Below are positions 5,279 through 11,877 of a stretch of DNA of 13,416 nucleotides, one piece after another. Positions within the stretch are counted from its first letter, which is position 1, and every line of letters begins with the position of its first letter. The DNA is taken from positions 1-13,416 of the forward strand of contig JAEDOE010000011.1 of assembly GCA_016302095.1 (NCBI GenBank), written 5' to 3'. A program made the position numbers and the translations under genes. The notes beneath the pieces are model-generated. The model searched no databases. It saw only the letters and a list, made by a program, of their open reading frames with translations, and was not told the DNA's origin. This DNA is from Anaerovibrio sp. (GTDB lineage Bacteria > Bacillota > Negativicutes > Selenomonadales > Selenomonadaceae).

Positions 5279-6481
5279 ATGGCAGGGACTGTGACAGTCA
5301 GTGAGCTGACAAGATATCTGGCAAACTTAATAGGTGGTGACCATGCCCTGCGGAATGTGGCGGTGACAGGGGAGATTTCCAATTTCAAGCGGTATAGCTC
5401 CGGCCATTGCTATTTCAACCTGAAGGACAAAGGGGGAATCATTCCCTGTGTCATGTTCCGGGGCAATGCTGCCAGGATGAGGTTCCAGCCTCAGGACGGC
5501 ATGCAGGTAATTGCCGCAGGCAGCGTGAATGTCTACGCGGAAGGCGGCAAGTATCAGCTGTATGTCAGCAGCATGGTGCCTGACGGCATAGGTGATTTGG
5601 CGGCGGCCTTTGAGCAGCTGAAGGAGCGGCTTGCCGGGGAGGGGCTCTTTGATGAAGCTCATAAGCAGCCTTTGCCCCTGTATCCCAAGCGGATCGGCAT
5701 AGTGACGTCCCCTACAGGGGCGGTGCTGCGTGATATTTTCCGGGTATCCAAGCTGAGATTTCCGGGTATCCAGCTGGTGCTGAAGCCTGTGCAGGTGCAG
5801 GGGACAGGCTCGGCGGAACAGATTGCGGCGGCAATTGATTTTTTCAATGAGAAATATCCTGTGGATGTGCTGATTGTTGGCAGGGGCGGCGGCTCCATGG
5901 AGGATTTGTGGTCCTTTAACGAGGAAATTGTGGTGAGGGCTATTTATCGTTCCCGGATTCCCGTGATTTCTGCCGTAGGGCATGAGACAGATTTTACCCT
6001 GGCTGATTTTGTGGCAGACAGACGGGCAGCCACTCCGTCCCAGGCGGCGGAGTTTGCCGTGCGGGATGCCGGGGAGCTTGCCAGGTATCTTGCAGGGCTG
6101 GAGCGCCGCATGGCAGTCAGCACAAGGAATTTTTTGGACAGCCGCTATAGGCGTATTGCAGACCTGATGGGGCGGCAGGTGTTCAGGCAGCCGAAGCTGA
6201 TGCTGGCACAGCGGCAGCAGGGGGCGGATATGCTCAGGGAGAGGCTGATAGCTGCTGCTGACACTGAGCTGAAAAACCGCCGGCAGCGCATCTGCCATCT
6301 GATAGACAAGCTGGAGCTGGTAAATCCGGCAGGAGTGCTGCGGCGGGGCTACGGCCTGGTACAGCGGCAGGATGGTGCCGTAGTATCAGGCATAGATAAA
6401 GTAAATGTAGATGACATTGTGAAGATAAGGGTGGCAGACGGCTCCTTGGAGGCCCGTGTCACAAGGATAGAGGAGGTATAA
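5279..6481 (+). CDS. xseA: Exodeoxyribonuclease VII large subunit
   Basis: This is the catalytic subunit of exonuclease VII, which degrades single-stranded DNA to oligonucleotides from both ends in repair and recombination. The 400-residue protein begins with an OB-fold domain (about 5-105: VTVSELTRYLANLI, VTGEISNFKRYSSGHCYFNLKD). The catalytic domain follows with PKRIGIVTSPTGAVLRD, GRGGGSMEDLW at 201-211, SAVGHETDFTLADFVADRR around His235 and Asp238, and AATPSQAAE. After about residue 270 comes a long helical region that binds XseB copies, and a short beta segment (GYGLVQ) closes the protein. ATG 5279 is chosen because AGGGGAGAG lies just upstream and the family begins with this VSELTRY strand. 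A GTG at 5246 would start inside the preceding hairpin. The gene ends two bases before xseB, which implies translational coupling. Confidence 0.97.
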   Translation: MAGTVTVSELTRYLANLIGGDHALRNVAVTGEISNFKRYSSGHCYFNLKDKGGIIPCVMFRGNAARMRFQPQDGMQVIAAGSVNVYAEGGKYQLYVSSMVPDGIGDLAAAFEQLKERLAGEGLFDEAHKQPLPLYPKRIGIVTSPTGAVLRDIFRVSKLRFPGIQLVLKPVQVQGTGSAEQIAAAIDFFNEKYPVDVLIVGRGGGSMEDLWSFNEEIVVRAIYRSRIPVISAVGHETDFTLADFVADRRAATPSQAAEFAVRDAGELARYLAGLERRMAVSTRNFLDSRYRRIADLMGRQVFRQPKLMLAQRQQGADMLRERLIAAADTELKNRRQRICHLIDKLELVNPAGVLRRGYGLVQRQDGAVVSGIDKVNVDDIVKIRVADGSLEARVTRIEEV

Positions 6482-6483
6482 TT

Positions 6484-6726
6484 ATGCCGCGGAAGAAAAC
6501 AGCCTCGTTTGAGGAAAATTTGCAGGAGCTGGAGAAGATAGTCAGCCGCCTGGAAGGCGGTGAGGCTCCTTTGGAGGAAATCATGGCTGATTATACCAGG
6601 GGTATGGAATTGTCAGGCAAATGCCTGGAAGCCCTCAAGAAAGCAGAGGAACGGATGGATATACTGCTGGCGGAAAATGGGGACGGCAGCGTAATGGAGC
6701 AGGAGCTTATTATAGATAATAAATAA
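6484..6726 (+). CDS. xseB: Exodeoxyribonuclease VII small subunit
   Basis: This is an 80-residue, two-helix protein that decorates the XseA stalk in several copies and is needed for exonuclease VII activity. The family pattern is clear: SFEENLQELEKIVSRLEGGEAPLEE, a turn, then YTRGMELSGKCLEALKKAEERMDIL. Its ribosome-binding site, GAGGAGG (6471-6477), lies within the last codons of xseA, and the ATG follows the xseA stop by two bases. Output of the two subunits is probably linked. The strong site fits the excess of XseB over XseA in the enzyme. Confidence 0.96.
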   Translation: MPRKKTASFEENLQELEKIVSRLEGGEAPLEEIMADYTRGMELSGKCLEALKKAEERMDILLAENGDGSVMEQELIIDNK

Positions 6727-6806
6727 TGGATGATGAATACTACGCGACATATCGCCGGAAATAGAGAATAAAGAATTTCTGTTTATGATATTTAGGGGGA
6801 AAGGCA

Positions 6807-7685
6807 ATGGACAAGACACAGTGGAATGAGAGGATAAAGCTGATAGAGGCAGCTTTGCTAAAGGAGCTGGGGGCGGAAACGGCTCTGGTTCCCCGTCTGG
6901 CGGAGTCTATGGAATACAGCCTGATGGCTGGCGGCAAGAGGCTGCGGCCGATTTTGGTGATGGCAGCTGCTGATGCAGTAGGCGCAAGGGGAACGGATTT
7001 TGTGCAGGCTGCCTGCGGCATAGAGATGATCCATACCTACTCCCTGATTCATGACGATTTGCCTGCCATGGACAATGATGACTACCGCAGGGGCAAGCTG
7101 ACCAATCACAAGGTTTTTGGCGAGGCATTGGCTATTCTGGCAGGTGATGCCCTGCTGACCCAGGCATTTGAGGTTATTCTCAGGCAGCAGGGGGTATCAG
7201 CTGAAGTGCTGGTACAGGTGCTGAAGGAGATGAGCATAGCTGCCGGGCCTAACGGCATGGTAGGCGGCCAGGTGATTGACATGCTGTCCGAGGGCAAGAG
7301 GATTTCCATGGAGGAGCTGCGCAAGATGCACATGGGCAAGACCGGGGCGCTGTTCCGTGCCGCCATCCGCAGCGGCGCGATTCTTGGCGGTGCTTCTGAG
7401 GCAAAGCTGGCAGCCCTTACCACTTACGCTGACTGCTTCGGGCTGGCTTTCCAGATTACGGATGATATTCTGGATGTGGTGGGTGATGAGGCGGTTATCG
7501 GCAAGCCTGTAGGTAGCGATGAACGCAATGAGAAATCCACATACGTTACCCTGACCTCCTTGGAGGAGGCGAAGAAGCTGGCAACCGATACTGTGCAGCA
7601 GGCACTGGACGCATTGGAAGTATTTGGCGATGAGGCAAAATTCCTCCGTGACCTGGTGAAGATGCTCTTGGAGCGGAATAAGTAA
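6807..7685 (+). CDS. ispA: Farnesyl diphosphate synthase (short-chain polyprenyl synthetase)
   Basis: The enzyme condenses dimethylallyl diphosphate with isopentenyl diphosphate to geranyl and then farnesyl diphosphate in the cytosol. The product is 292 residues, the normal bacterial size. The first aspartate-rich motif is Asp83-Asp84-Leu-Pro-Ala-Met-Asp89, with the two-residue insertion of bacterial enzymes. The second is Asp219-Asp220-Ile-Leu-Asp223. GGKRLRPIL near residues 38-46, GQVIDML and the MHMGKTGALF helix are also present. Start choice: a run of AGGGGGAAAGG (6793-6803) lies just before the ATG. The 80-base gap after xseB shows no terminator or clear promoter. It precedes dxs by 14 bases, so both isoprenoid genes are likely on one message. 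Geranylgeranyl specificity cannot be excluded from sequence alone, but the motif and length fit IspA. Confidence 0.95.
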   Translation: MDKTQWNERIKLIEAALLKELGAETALVPRLAESMEYSLMAGGKRLRPILVMAAADAVGARGTDFVQAACGIEMIHTYSLIHDDLPAMDNDDYRRGKLTNHKVFGEALAILAGDALLTQAFEVILRQQGVSAEVLVQVLKEMSIAAGPNGMVGGQVIDMLSEGKRISMEELRKMHMGKTGALFRAAIRSGAILGGASEAKLAALTTYADCFGLAFQITDDILDVVGDEAVIGKPVGSDERNEKSTYVTLTSLEEAKKLATDTVQQALDALEVFGDEAKFLRDLVKMLLERNK

Positions 7686-7699
7686 AAGGGGAGATTGGC

Positions 7700-9601
7700 G
7701 TGGAACAGATTTTAGATAGTATAAAACACCCGGCTGATGTACAGAAGCTGTCTATTCCCCATTTGCATGCCCTGGCAGCGGAGCTGCGCCGCATGATTAT
7801 TGATACCTGTGCCAAAAATGGCGGCCATCTGGCACCCAGCCTGGGGACAGTTGACCTGACCTTGGCACTTTATAGCGTATTCAACCCGGAGCGGGATAAA
7901 TTTGTCTGGGATGTGGGGCATCAGGCGTATGCCCACAAGATTCTGACAGGGCGCAGGGAGAATTTTGCCACACTTCGTACCTTGAACGGGATTACAGGGT
8001 TTCCCAAGCGGTCGGAGTCCCGGTTTGATGCCTTCGGCACAGGCCATGCCAGCACTTCTATTTCGGCGGCTCTTGGCATGTCCATAGTCCGTGACTTGGA
8101 AGGCAAGGACTACAACGTGGTGGCCATCATCGGTGATGGAGCACTGACCGGCGGCGAGGCCTACGAGGGGCTGAACTATGCCGGGGATCTGGGCAAGAGG
8201 CTGGTAGTTATTCTCAACGATAACGAGATGTCCATTGACAGGAATGTAGGTGCTATGTCCGAGTACCTGTCCCGCATCAAGCTGGCACCGCAGTATGCCA
8301 GGGCGAAGAAGGATATTGAGGGCTTCATCAGGAATATCCCCCACATCGGTGACACGGTGCTGAAGACTGCCGAGTACCTGAAGGATGGCGTCAAGGCTGC
8401 CATAACGCCAGGGGGGCTCTTTGAGGAAATGGGCTTTAGCTACATAGGGCCTATTGACGGGCACAATATAGAGGCCATGCAGTCGGTTTTCCGTCAGATT
8501 GCCAATATTGAGGGGCCGGTGCTGGTGCATGTGCGCACGAAAAAGGGCAGGGGCTACATGCCGGCCGAGGACGAGCCGGACAAATTCCATGGCATCAGCA
8601 AGTTCAACAAGGCTACAGGGGAGCCGATTAAGAATCCGTCGGCTCCGCCATCCTATACGGAGATTTTCAGCCGTACCATGCTGGAGCTGGGCTATGACAA
8701 TCACAGCATGGTGGCGATTACGGCTGCCATGCCGTCAGGCACCGGGCTGAAGGCTTTTGCCCGTCAGTTCCCGGAGCGGTTCTTTGATGTGGGTATTGCC
8801 GAGGAACATGCGGTGACTATGGCGGCAGGTATGGCAGCTGCCGGAGCGCACCCGGTGGTGGCGCTTTACTCCACCTTTGCCCAGCGTGCCTATGACCAGA
8901 TTGTCCATGATGTCTGCCTGCAAAAGCTGCCGGTTACCCTTTGCCTGGACAGGGCAGGGCTGGTAGGGGCGGACGGGCCTACCCATCACGGCGTATTTGA
9001 TTATTCCTACCTGCGCCACATTCCTGGCATGGTTGTGATGGCGCCGAAGGATGAGAACGAGCTCAGGGATATGCTCTATACAGCCGTAAAGTATGAGGGG
9101 CCTTCTGCTGTGCGTTACCCTCGCGGCTCTGCTACCGGTGCGGCACTGTCTGAGGGCTTCCGGCAGCTGGAAATCGGCAAGGCGGAGCTTCTGTCCGGTG
9201 ATGGCAGGGGCGTGGCATTGCTGGCGGTAGGCAGTATGGTAAAGCAGGCAGCTGAAGCAGCACGGCTTTTGAATATGGCAAATATTAAGGCTACGGTAGT
9301 GAATATGCGCTTCATCAAGCCATTGGATACTGCCATGCTGGGCTGGCTTCTGGAGAGGCAGCCGGAGCTTCTGGTTACGCTGGAGGAAAATGCCCTGGCA
9401 GGGGGCTTTGGCTCCGCGGTGCTGGAATTTATGGCAGATGCAGAGAAAAGGTGCAGGGTGCTGCGCTTTGGCATAGAGGATAAATTTATTGAGCACGGTT
9501 CCTGTCCGCAGCTTCTGGAAAAATGCGGTTTGACACCGCAGCAGATAGCGGACAGGATAATCGAGAATATTGGCAGCATGAAGAAATATGGCAATGAGTG
9601 A
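7700..9601 (+). CDS. dxs: 1-deoxy-D-xylulose-5-phosphate synthase
   Basis: Dxs joins pyruvate and glyceraldehyde 3-phosphate with thiamine diphosphate. This is the first step of the MEP isoprenoid route and also a source of precursor for thiamine and pyridoxal. The 633-residue length is normal. Motifs include His43 in GGHLAPSLG and DVGHQAYAHKI around 71-81. The thiamine diphosphate/Mg motif GDGALTGGEAYEGLN runs from 145 to 159 and ends near Asn173 in LNDNEMSID. The catalytic Glu is in VGIAEEHAVTMAAGMA (Glu369). A transketolase C-terminal domain begins near residue 500. The start is GTG at 7700, with AAAGGGGAG at 7685-7693 upstream. No ATG fits before conserved sequence. It sits 14 bases behind ispA and 18 bases before tlyA, the conserved Firmicutes order. 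Confidence 0.97.
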   Translation: MEQILDSIKHPADVQKLSIPHLHALAAELRRMIIDTCAKNGGHLAPSLGTVDLTLALYSVFNPERDKFVWDVGHQAYAHKILTGRRENFATLRTLNGITGFPKRSESRFDAFGTGHASTSISAALGMSIVRDLEGKDYNVVAIIGDGALTGGEAYEGLNYAGDLGKRLVVILNDNEMSIDRNVGAMSEYLSRIKLAPQYARAKKDIEGFIRNIPHIGDTVLKTAEYLKDGVKAAITPGGLFEEMGFSYIGPIDGHNIEAMQSVFRQIANIEGPVLVHVRTKKGRGYMPAEDEPDKFHGISKFNKATGEPIKNPSAPPSYTEIFSRTMLELGYDNHSMVAITAAMPSGTGLKAFARQFPERFFDVGIAEEHAVTMAAGMAAAGAHPVVALYSTFAQRAYDQIVHDVCLQKLPVTLCLDRAGLVGADGPTHHGVFDYSYLRHIPGMVVMAPKDENELRDMLYTAVKYEGPSAVRYPRGSATGAALSEGFRQLEIGKAELLSGDGRGVALLAVGSMVKQAAEAARLLNMANIKATVVNMRFIKPLDTAMLGWLLERQPELLVTLEENALAGGFGSAVLEFMADAEKRCRVLRFGIEDKFIEHGSCPQLLEKCGLTPQQIADRIIENIGSMKKYGNE

Positions 9602-9619
9602 TATTGGTGGTATGATGTA

Positions 9620-10429
9620 ATGGCAAAGGAAAGACTGGATGCCCTGCTGGTAAAGCGCAATCTGGTGCAGAGCAGGGAACGGGCGAAGACAACTATTATG
9701 GCAGGCTTGGTGCTGGTGGATGGACAGAAAGTGGACAAGGCTGGCACCATGGTCAAGCCGGAGGCGGAGATCAGGGTGCTGGGCAACACCCTGCCTTATG
9801 TGAGCAGGGGCGGATTGAAGCTGGAAAAGGCTATCAGGGAGTTCGGCGTTTCCCTGCGAGGCAAGGTGGCTGCCGACATCGGTGCCTCTACCGGCGGCTT
9901 TACGGACTGCATGCTGCAGAATGGCGCAGTGAAGGTATTTGCCATTGATGTGGGCTACGGGCAGCTGGCTTGGAGCCTGCGTACCGATGAGCGTGTTGTC
10001 AACATGGAGCGTACCAATGTGAGGAATGTAACGCCGGATCAGCTGGGGCAGCCGGTGGATCTGGCTTCCATTGATGTGGCGTTTATCTCTCTGGAAAAGG
10101 TGCTGCCCTCTGTCAGGGAGATGCTGCAGCCTGAGGGAGAGATTGTAGCCCTTATCAAGCCCCAGTTTGAGGCTGGCAGGGAAAAGGTTGGCAAGAAGGG
10201 CGTCGTAAGGGAGCCTTCTGTGCATGAGGAAGTGATTTTCCGGGTGCTGGCATTGGCACGGCAGATGGAGCTTACCCCAAAGGCACTGACCTATTCCCCG
10301 GTGAAGGGGCCGGAGGGCAACATCGAGTACCTGGTATGGCTTGCCAAGGGTGCTTCTGCTGCGGATGGAGTTACTGACGAGCTGGTAGTATCTGTGGTCA
10401 GCCAGGCCCATGGGGCACTGGATAAGTGA
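9620..10429 (+). CDS. tlyA: TlyA family rRNA 2'-O-methyltransferase (YqxC-like)
   Basis: The 269-residue protein has an N-terminal S4 RNA-binding domain (about 4-62, ERLDALLVKRNLVQSRERAKTTI) and an FtsJ-like Rossmann methyltransferase domain. The catalytic tetrad K-D-K-E described for mycobacterial TlyA appears at Lys67 (RGGLKL), Asp152 (IDVAF), Lys180 (LIKPQFE) and Glu236 (GNIEYLVW). The SAM loop is DIGASTGGF at 86-94. TlyA methylates 2'-OH groups of 16S C1409 and/or 23S C1920, and loss of it gives capreomycin resistance in mycobacteria. Older annotation calls the family hemolysins. The ribosome-binding site is weak: GGTGG at 9606-9610 is the best candidate. Translation may depend on coupling with dxs, whose stop lies 18 bases upstream. 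Which rRNA positions this protein modifies is unknown. Confidence 0.95.
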   Translation: MAKERLDALLVKRNLVQSRERAKTTIMAGLVLVDGQKVDKAGTMVKPEAEIRVLGNTLPYVSRGGLKLEKAIREFGVSLRGKVAADIGASTGGFTDCMLQNGAVKVFAIDVGYGQLAWSLRTDERVVNMERTNVRNVTPDQLGQPVDLASIDVAFISLEKVLPSVREMLQPEGEIVALIKPQFEAGREKVGKKGVVREPSVHEEVIFRVLALARQMELTPKALTYSPVKGPEGNIEYLVWLAKGASAADGVTDELVVSVVSQAHGALDK

Positions 10430-10469
10430 TGGCAGTACATTATTTGTAGTCATTATTTTTGGGTTGTGA

Positions 10470-10497
10470 AATGTATTTTATGCAATGTATTTTATGG
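10470..10497 (+). repeat. Two tandem 14-bp units before nadK
   Basis: AATGTATTTTATG occurs at 10470-10482 and again at 10484-10496, each followed by one extra base, giving a 14-bp period. CATTATTT at 10438-10445 and 10451-10458 repeats with a 13-bp period just upstream. The 91-base tlyA-nadK gap is far more AT-rich than the genes around it. TTGTGA at 10464 with TATTTT 18 bp later would be a weak promoter. This is the most likely place for an internal transcription start within the dxs-to-recN run, but the hexamers are poor. Confidence 0.65.
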
Positions 10498-10520
10498 GAT
10501 GTGCCCTTTAGAGGTGTGCA

Positions 10521-11375
10521 ATGATGAAGACAATAGCAATTTTTCCGAATATAGATAAGCCGGAGTCAGCCGGGGTGCTAAAGCGCATTGTGGATTTTTT
10601 TGCAGACAAGGATGTACGTCTGATGATGCCGGAGGCAACCGCCAGGCTCTGCGGCTATCCGGAGCTGGGAGTACAGGGGATTGGAAAACAGAATGTGGAT
10701 ATAGGGCTCAGCATTGGCGGTGACGGCACCCTGCTGGGGGTGTGCAGGCAGCTCTACGCCAAGAATATTCCCTGCTGCGGCATCAATATCGGCAATATGG
10801 GCTTTTTGGCAGATATTGAGGTGCCGGAGCTGGAGAGCCGTCTGGGCAAGCTTTTGGATAATCAGTATCATATTGAGGAGCGGACGGTTATTTCCAGCTC
10901 CCATTATAGCCGGGGAGAAAAGCGTTTTTTGGGGCATGCCCTCAATGACGTTGTTATCTGCAAGGGTGGCGTGGCCAGGATGCTGCATCTGGGTTTGAGC
11001 GTTGCCGGCTGCCGCCTGACGGACTACAAGGCGGACGGAGTAATCATCTCCACGGCTACCGGCTCTACGGCATACTCCCTGTCGGCAGGGGGGCCGATTA
11101 TCAATCCGGCGGTGAAGTCACTGCTGATAGCACCTATCTGCCCTCATACGCTGGAGGTACGGCCCATGGTGATCCCTGATGAGGACAAGGTGCGCATCCA
11201 CATTGCGGCGGTGCATCAGGATATTCAGATAACCCTGGACGGGCAGGAAAGCTATCCGCTGCTGCCAGGGGATGAGGTGACGATACGCAAGGCTAAAGAT
11301 CCTGCCAAGATTATCAAGTTTGAGGACAGGAATTATTATTATACATTAAAAAACAAGCTTTGGCGCAATTTATAG
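10521..11375 (+). CDS. nadK: NAD kinase
   Basis: NadK phosphorylates NAD+ to NADP+ using ATP (or polyphosphate in some members) in the cytosol and so sets the NADPH pool. The 284-residue product shows GGDGT at 66-70, NDVV at 142-145, ADGVIISTATGSTAYSLSAGGPII at about 171-194 and a C-terminal beta domain ending YYTLKNKLW. Two ATG codons are adjacent, at 10521 and 10524. AGAGGTG at 10510-10516 lies four bases before the first and seven before the second, so the second is at least as likely. The gene follows tlyA after 91 bases and ends 13 bases before argR. B. subtilis has ahrC directly after yqxC, so nadK is extra by that comparison, though tlyA-nadK-argR-recN order is common in Clostridia. 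Confidence 0.96.
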   Translation: MMKTIAIFPNIDKPESAGVLKRIVDFFADKDVRLMMPEATARLCGYPELGVQGIGKQNVDIGLSIGGDGTLLGVCRQLYAKNIPCCGINIGNMGFLADIEVPELESRLGKLLDNQYHIEERTVISSSHYSRGEKRFLGHALNDVVICKGGVARMLHLGLSVAGCRLTDYKADGVIISTATGSTAYSLSAGGPIINPAVKSLLIAPICPHTLEVRPMVIPDEDKVRIHIAAVHQDIQITLDGQESYPLLPGDEVTIRKAKDPAKIIKFEDRNYYYTLKNKLWRNL

Positions 11376-11388
11376 AGGGGTGAGGACA

Positions 11389-11853
11389 TTGAAGAACTAT
11401 AGGCAGGCAAAGATAAAGGCAATTATTGAGGCACAGATTATAGAGACCCAGGAGGAGCTGGCAGCTGCCCTGAAGGAGCAGAAAATCGAGGTCACTCAGG
11501 CAACAGTTTCCAGGGATATCAAGGAGCTGCACCTGGTGAAAATCCCTTATGGGCACGGCAAGTACCGCTATTCTTTCCCGGTGGATGTGAAGCAGGTGCA
11601 TTCTGAGTCGAAGATGCAGAAGGCATTTCAGGATTCCGTGCTGAAGATAGACTGCAGTGAGAATATCATTGTGATAAAGACTCATCCCGGTGCCGGTGCT
11701 GCCGTAGCCTTTGCCCTGGACAATGCCCAGTGGCCGGAGATTATAGGAACAGTGGCTGGTGATGATACGGTTTTGGCAATCTTGAAGGACAAGGACAAGG
11801 CTCGCGGCGTTGTGGCGAGAATGCGGGAGATGTCCATGGGCTGTCCTGTCTGA
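11389..11853 (+). CDS. argR: Arginine repressor ArgR/AhrC
   Basis: This hexameric regulator binds ARG boxes when arginine is present. It represses arginine synthesis genes and, in Bacillus, activates arginine catabolism. The 154-residue product has an N-terminal winged helix (IIETQEELAAALKEQ, then TQATVSRDIKELHLVKIP at 36-53). A C-terminal domain follows with ENIIVIKTHPGAGAAVAFALDN and the arginine-binding GTVAGDDTVL around 120-129. I place the start at TTG 11389. GAGGGGTG (11375-11382) lies six bases upstream, and the distance from start to the first helix matches B. subtilis AhrC (M-N-K-G-Q-R-H-I-K-I). A GTG at 11380 would add three residues but would overlap the Shine-Dalgarno. The gene is tightly packed between nadK and recN. 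No arginine biosynthesis gene is in the window. Confidence 0.95.
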   Translation: MKNYRQAKIKAIIEAQIIETQEELAAALKEQKIEVTQATVSRDIKELHLVKIPYGHGKYRYSFPVDVKQVHSESKMQKAFQDSVLKIDCSENIIVIKTHPGAGAAVAFALDNAQWPEIIGTVAGDDTVLAILKDKDKARGVVARMREMSMGCPV

Positions 11854-11877
11854 GGGATGGAAGAATAGGGGATTATC

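Noticed and set aside
6727..6806. TATGAT at 6784-6789 as a -10 box for an ispA promoter
   Set aside because: No acceptable -35 hexamer lies 16-18 bases upstream, and no TG-n extension is present.
8735..10453. A 572-codon open frame on the minus strand opposite dxs and tlyA, and similar long ones at 7712-8704, 5327-6298 and 11881-13035
   Set aside because: They lie exactly opposite strongly supported genes, their translations show no recognisable family and are rich in His, Gln and Pro, and they arise because CTG/GGC/GCA-rich coding sequence rarely gives stops in the complement.
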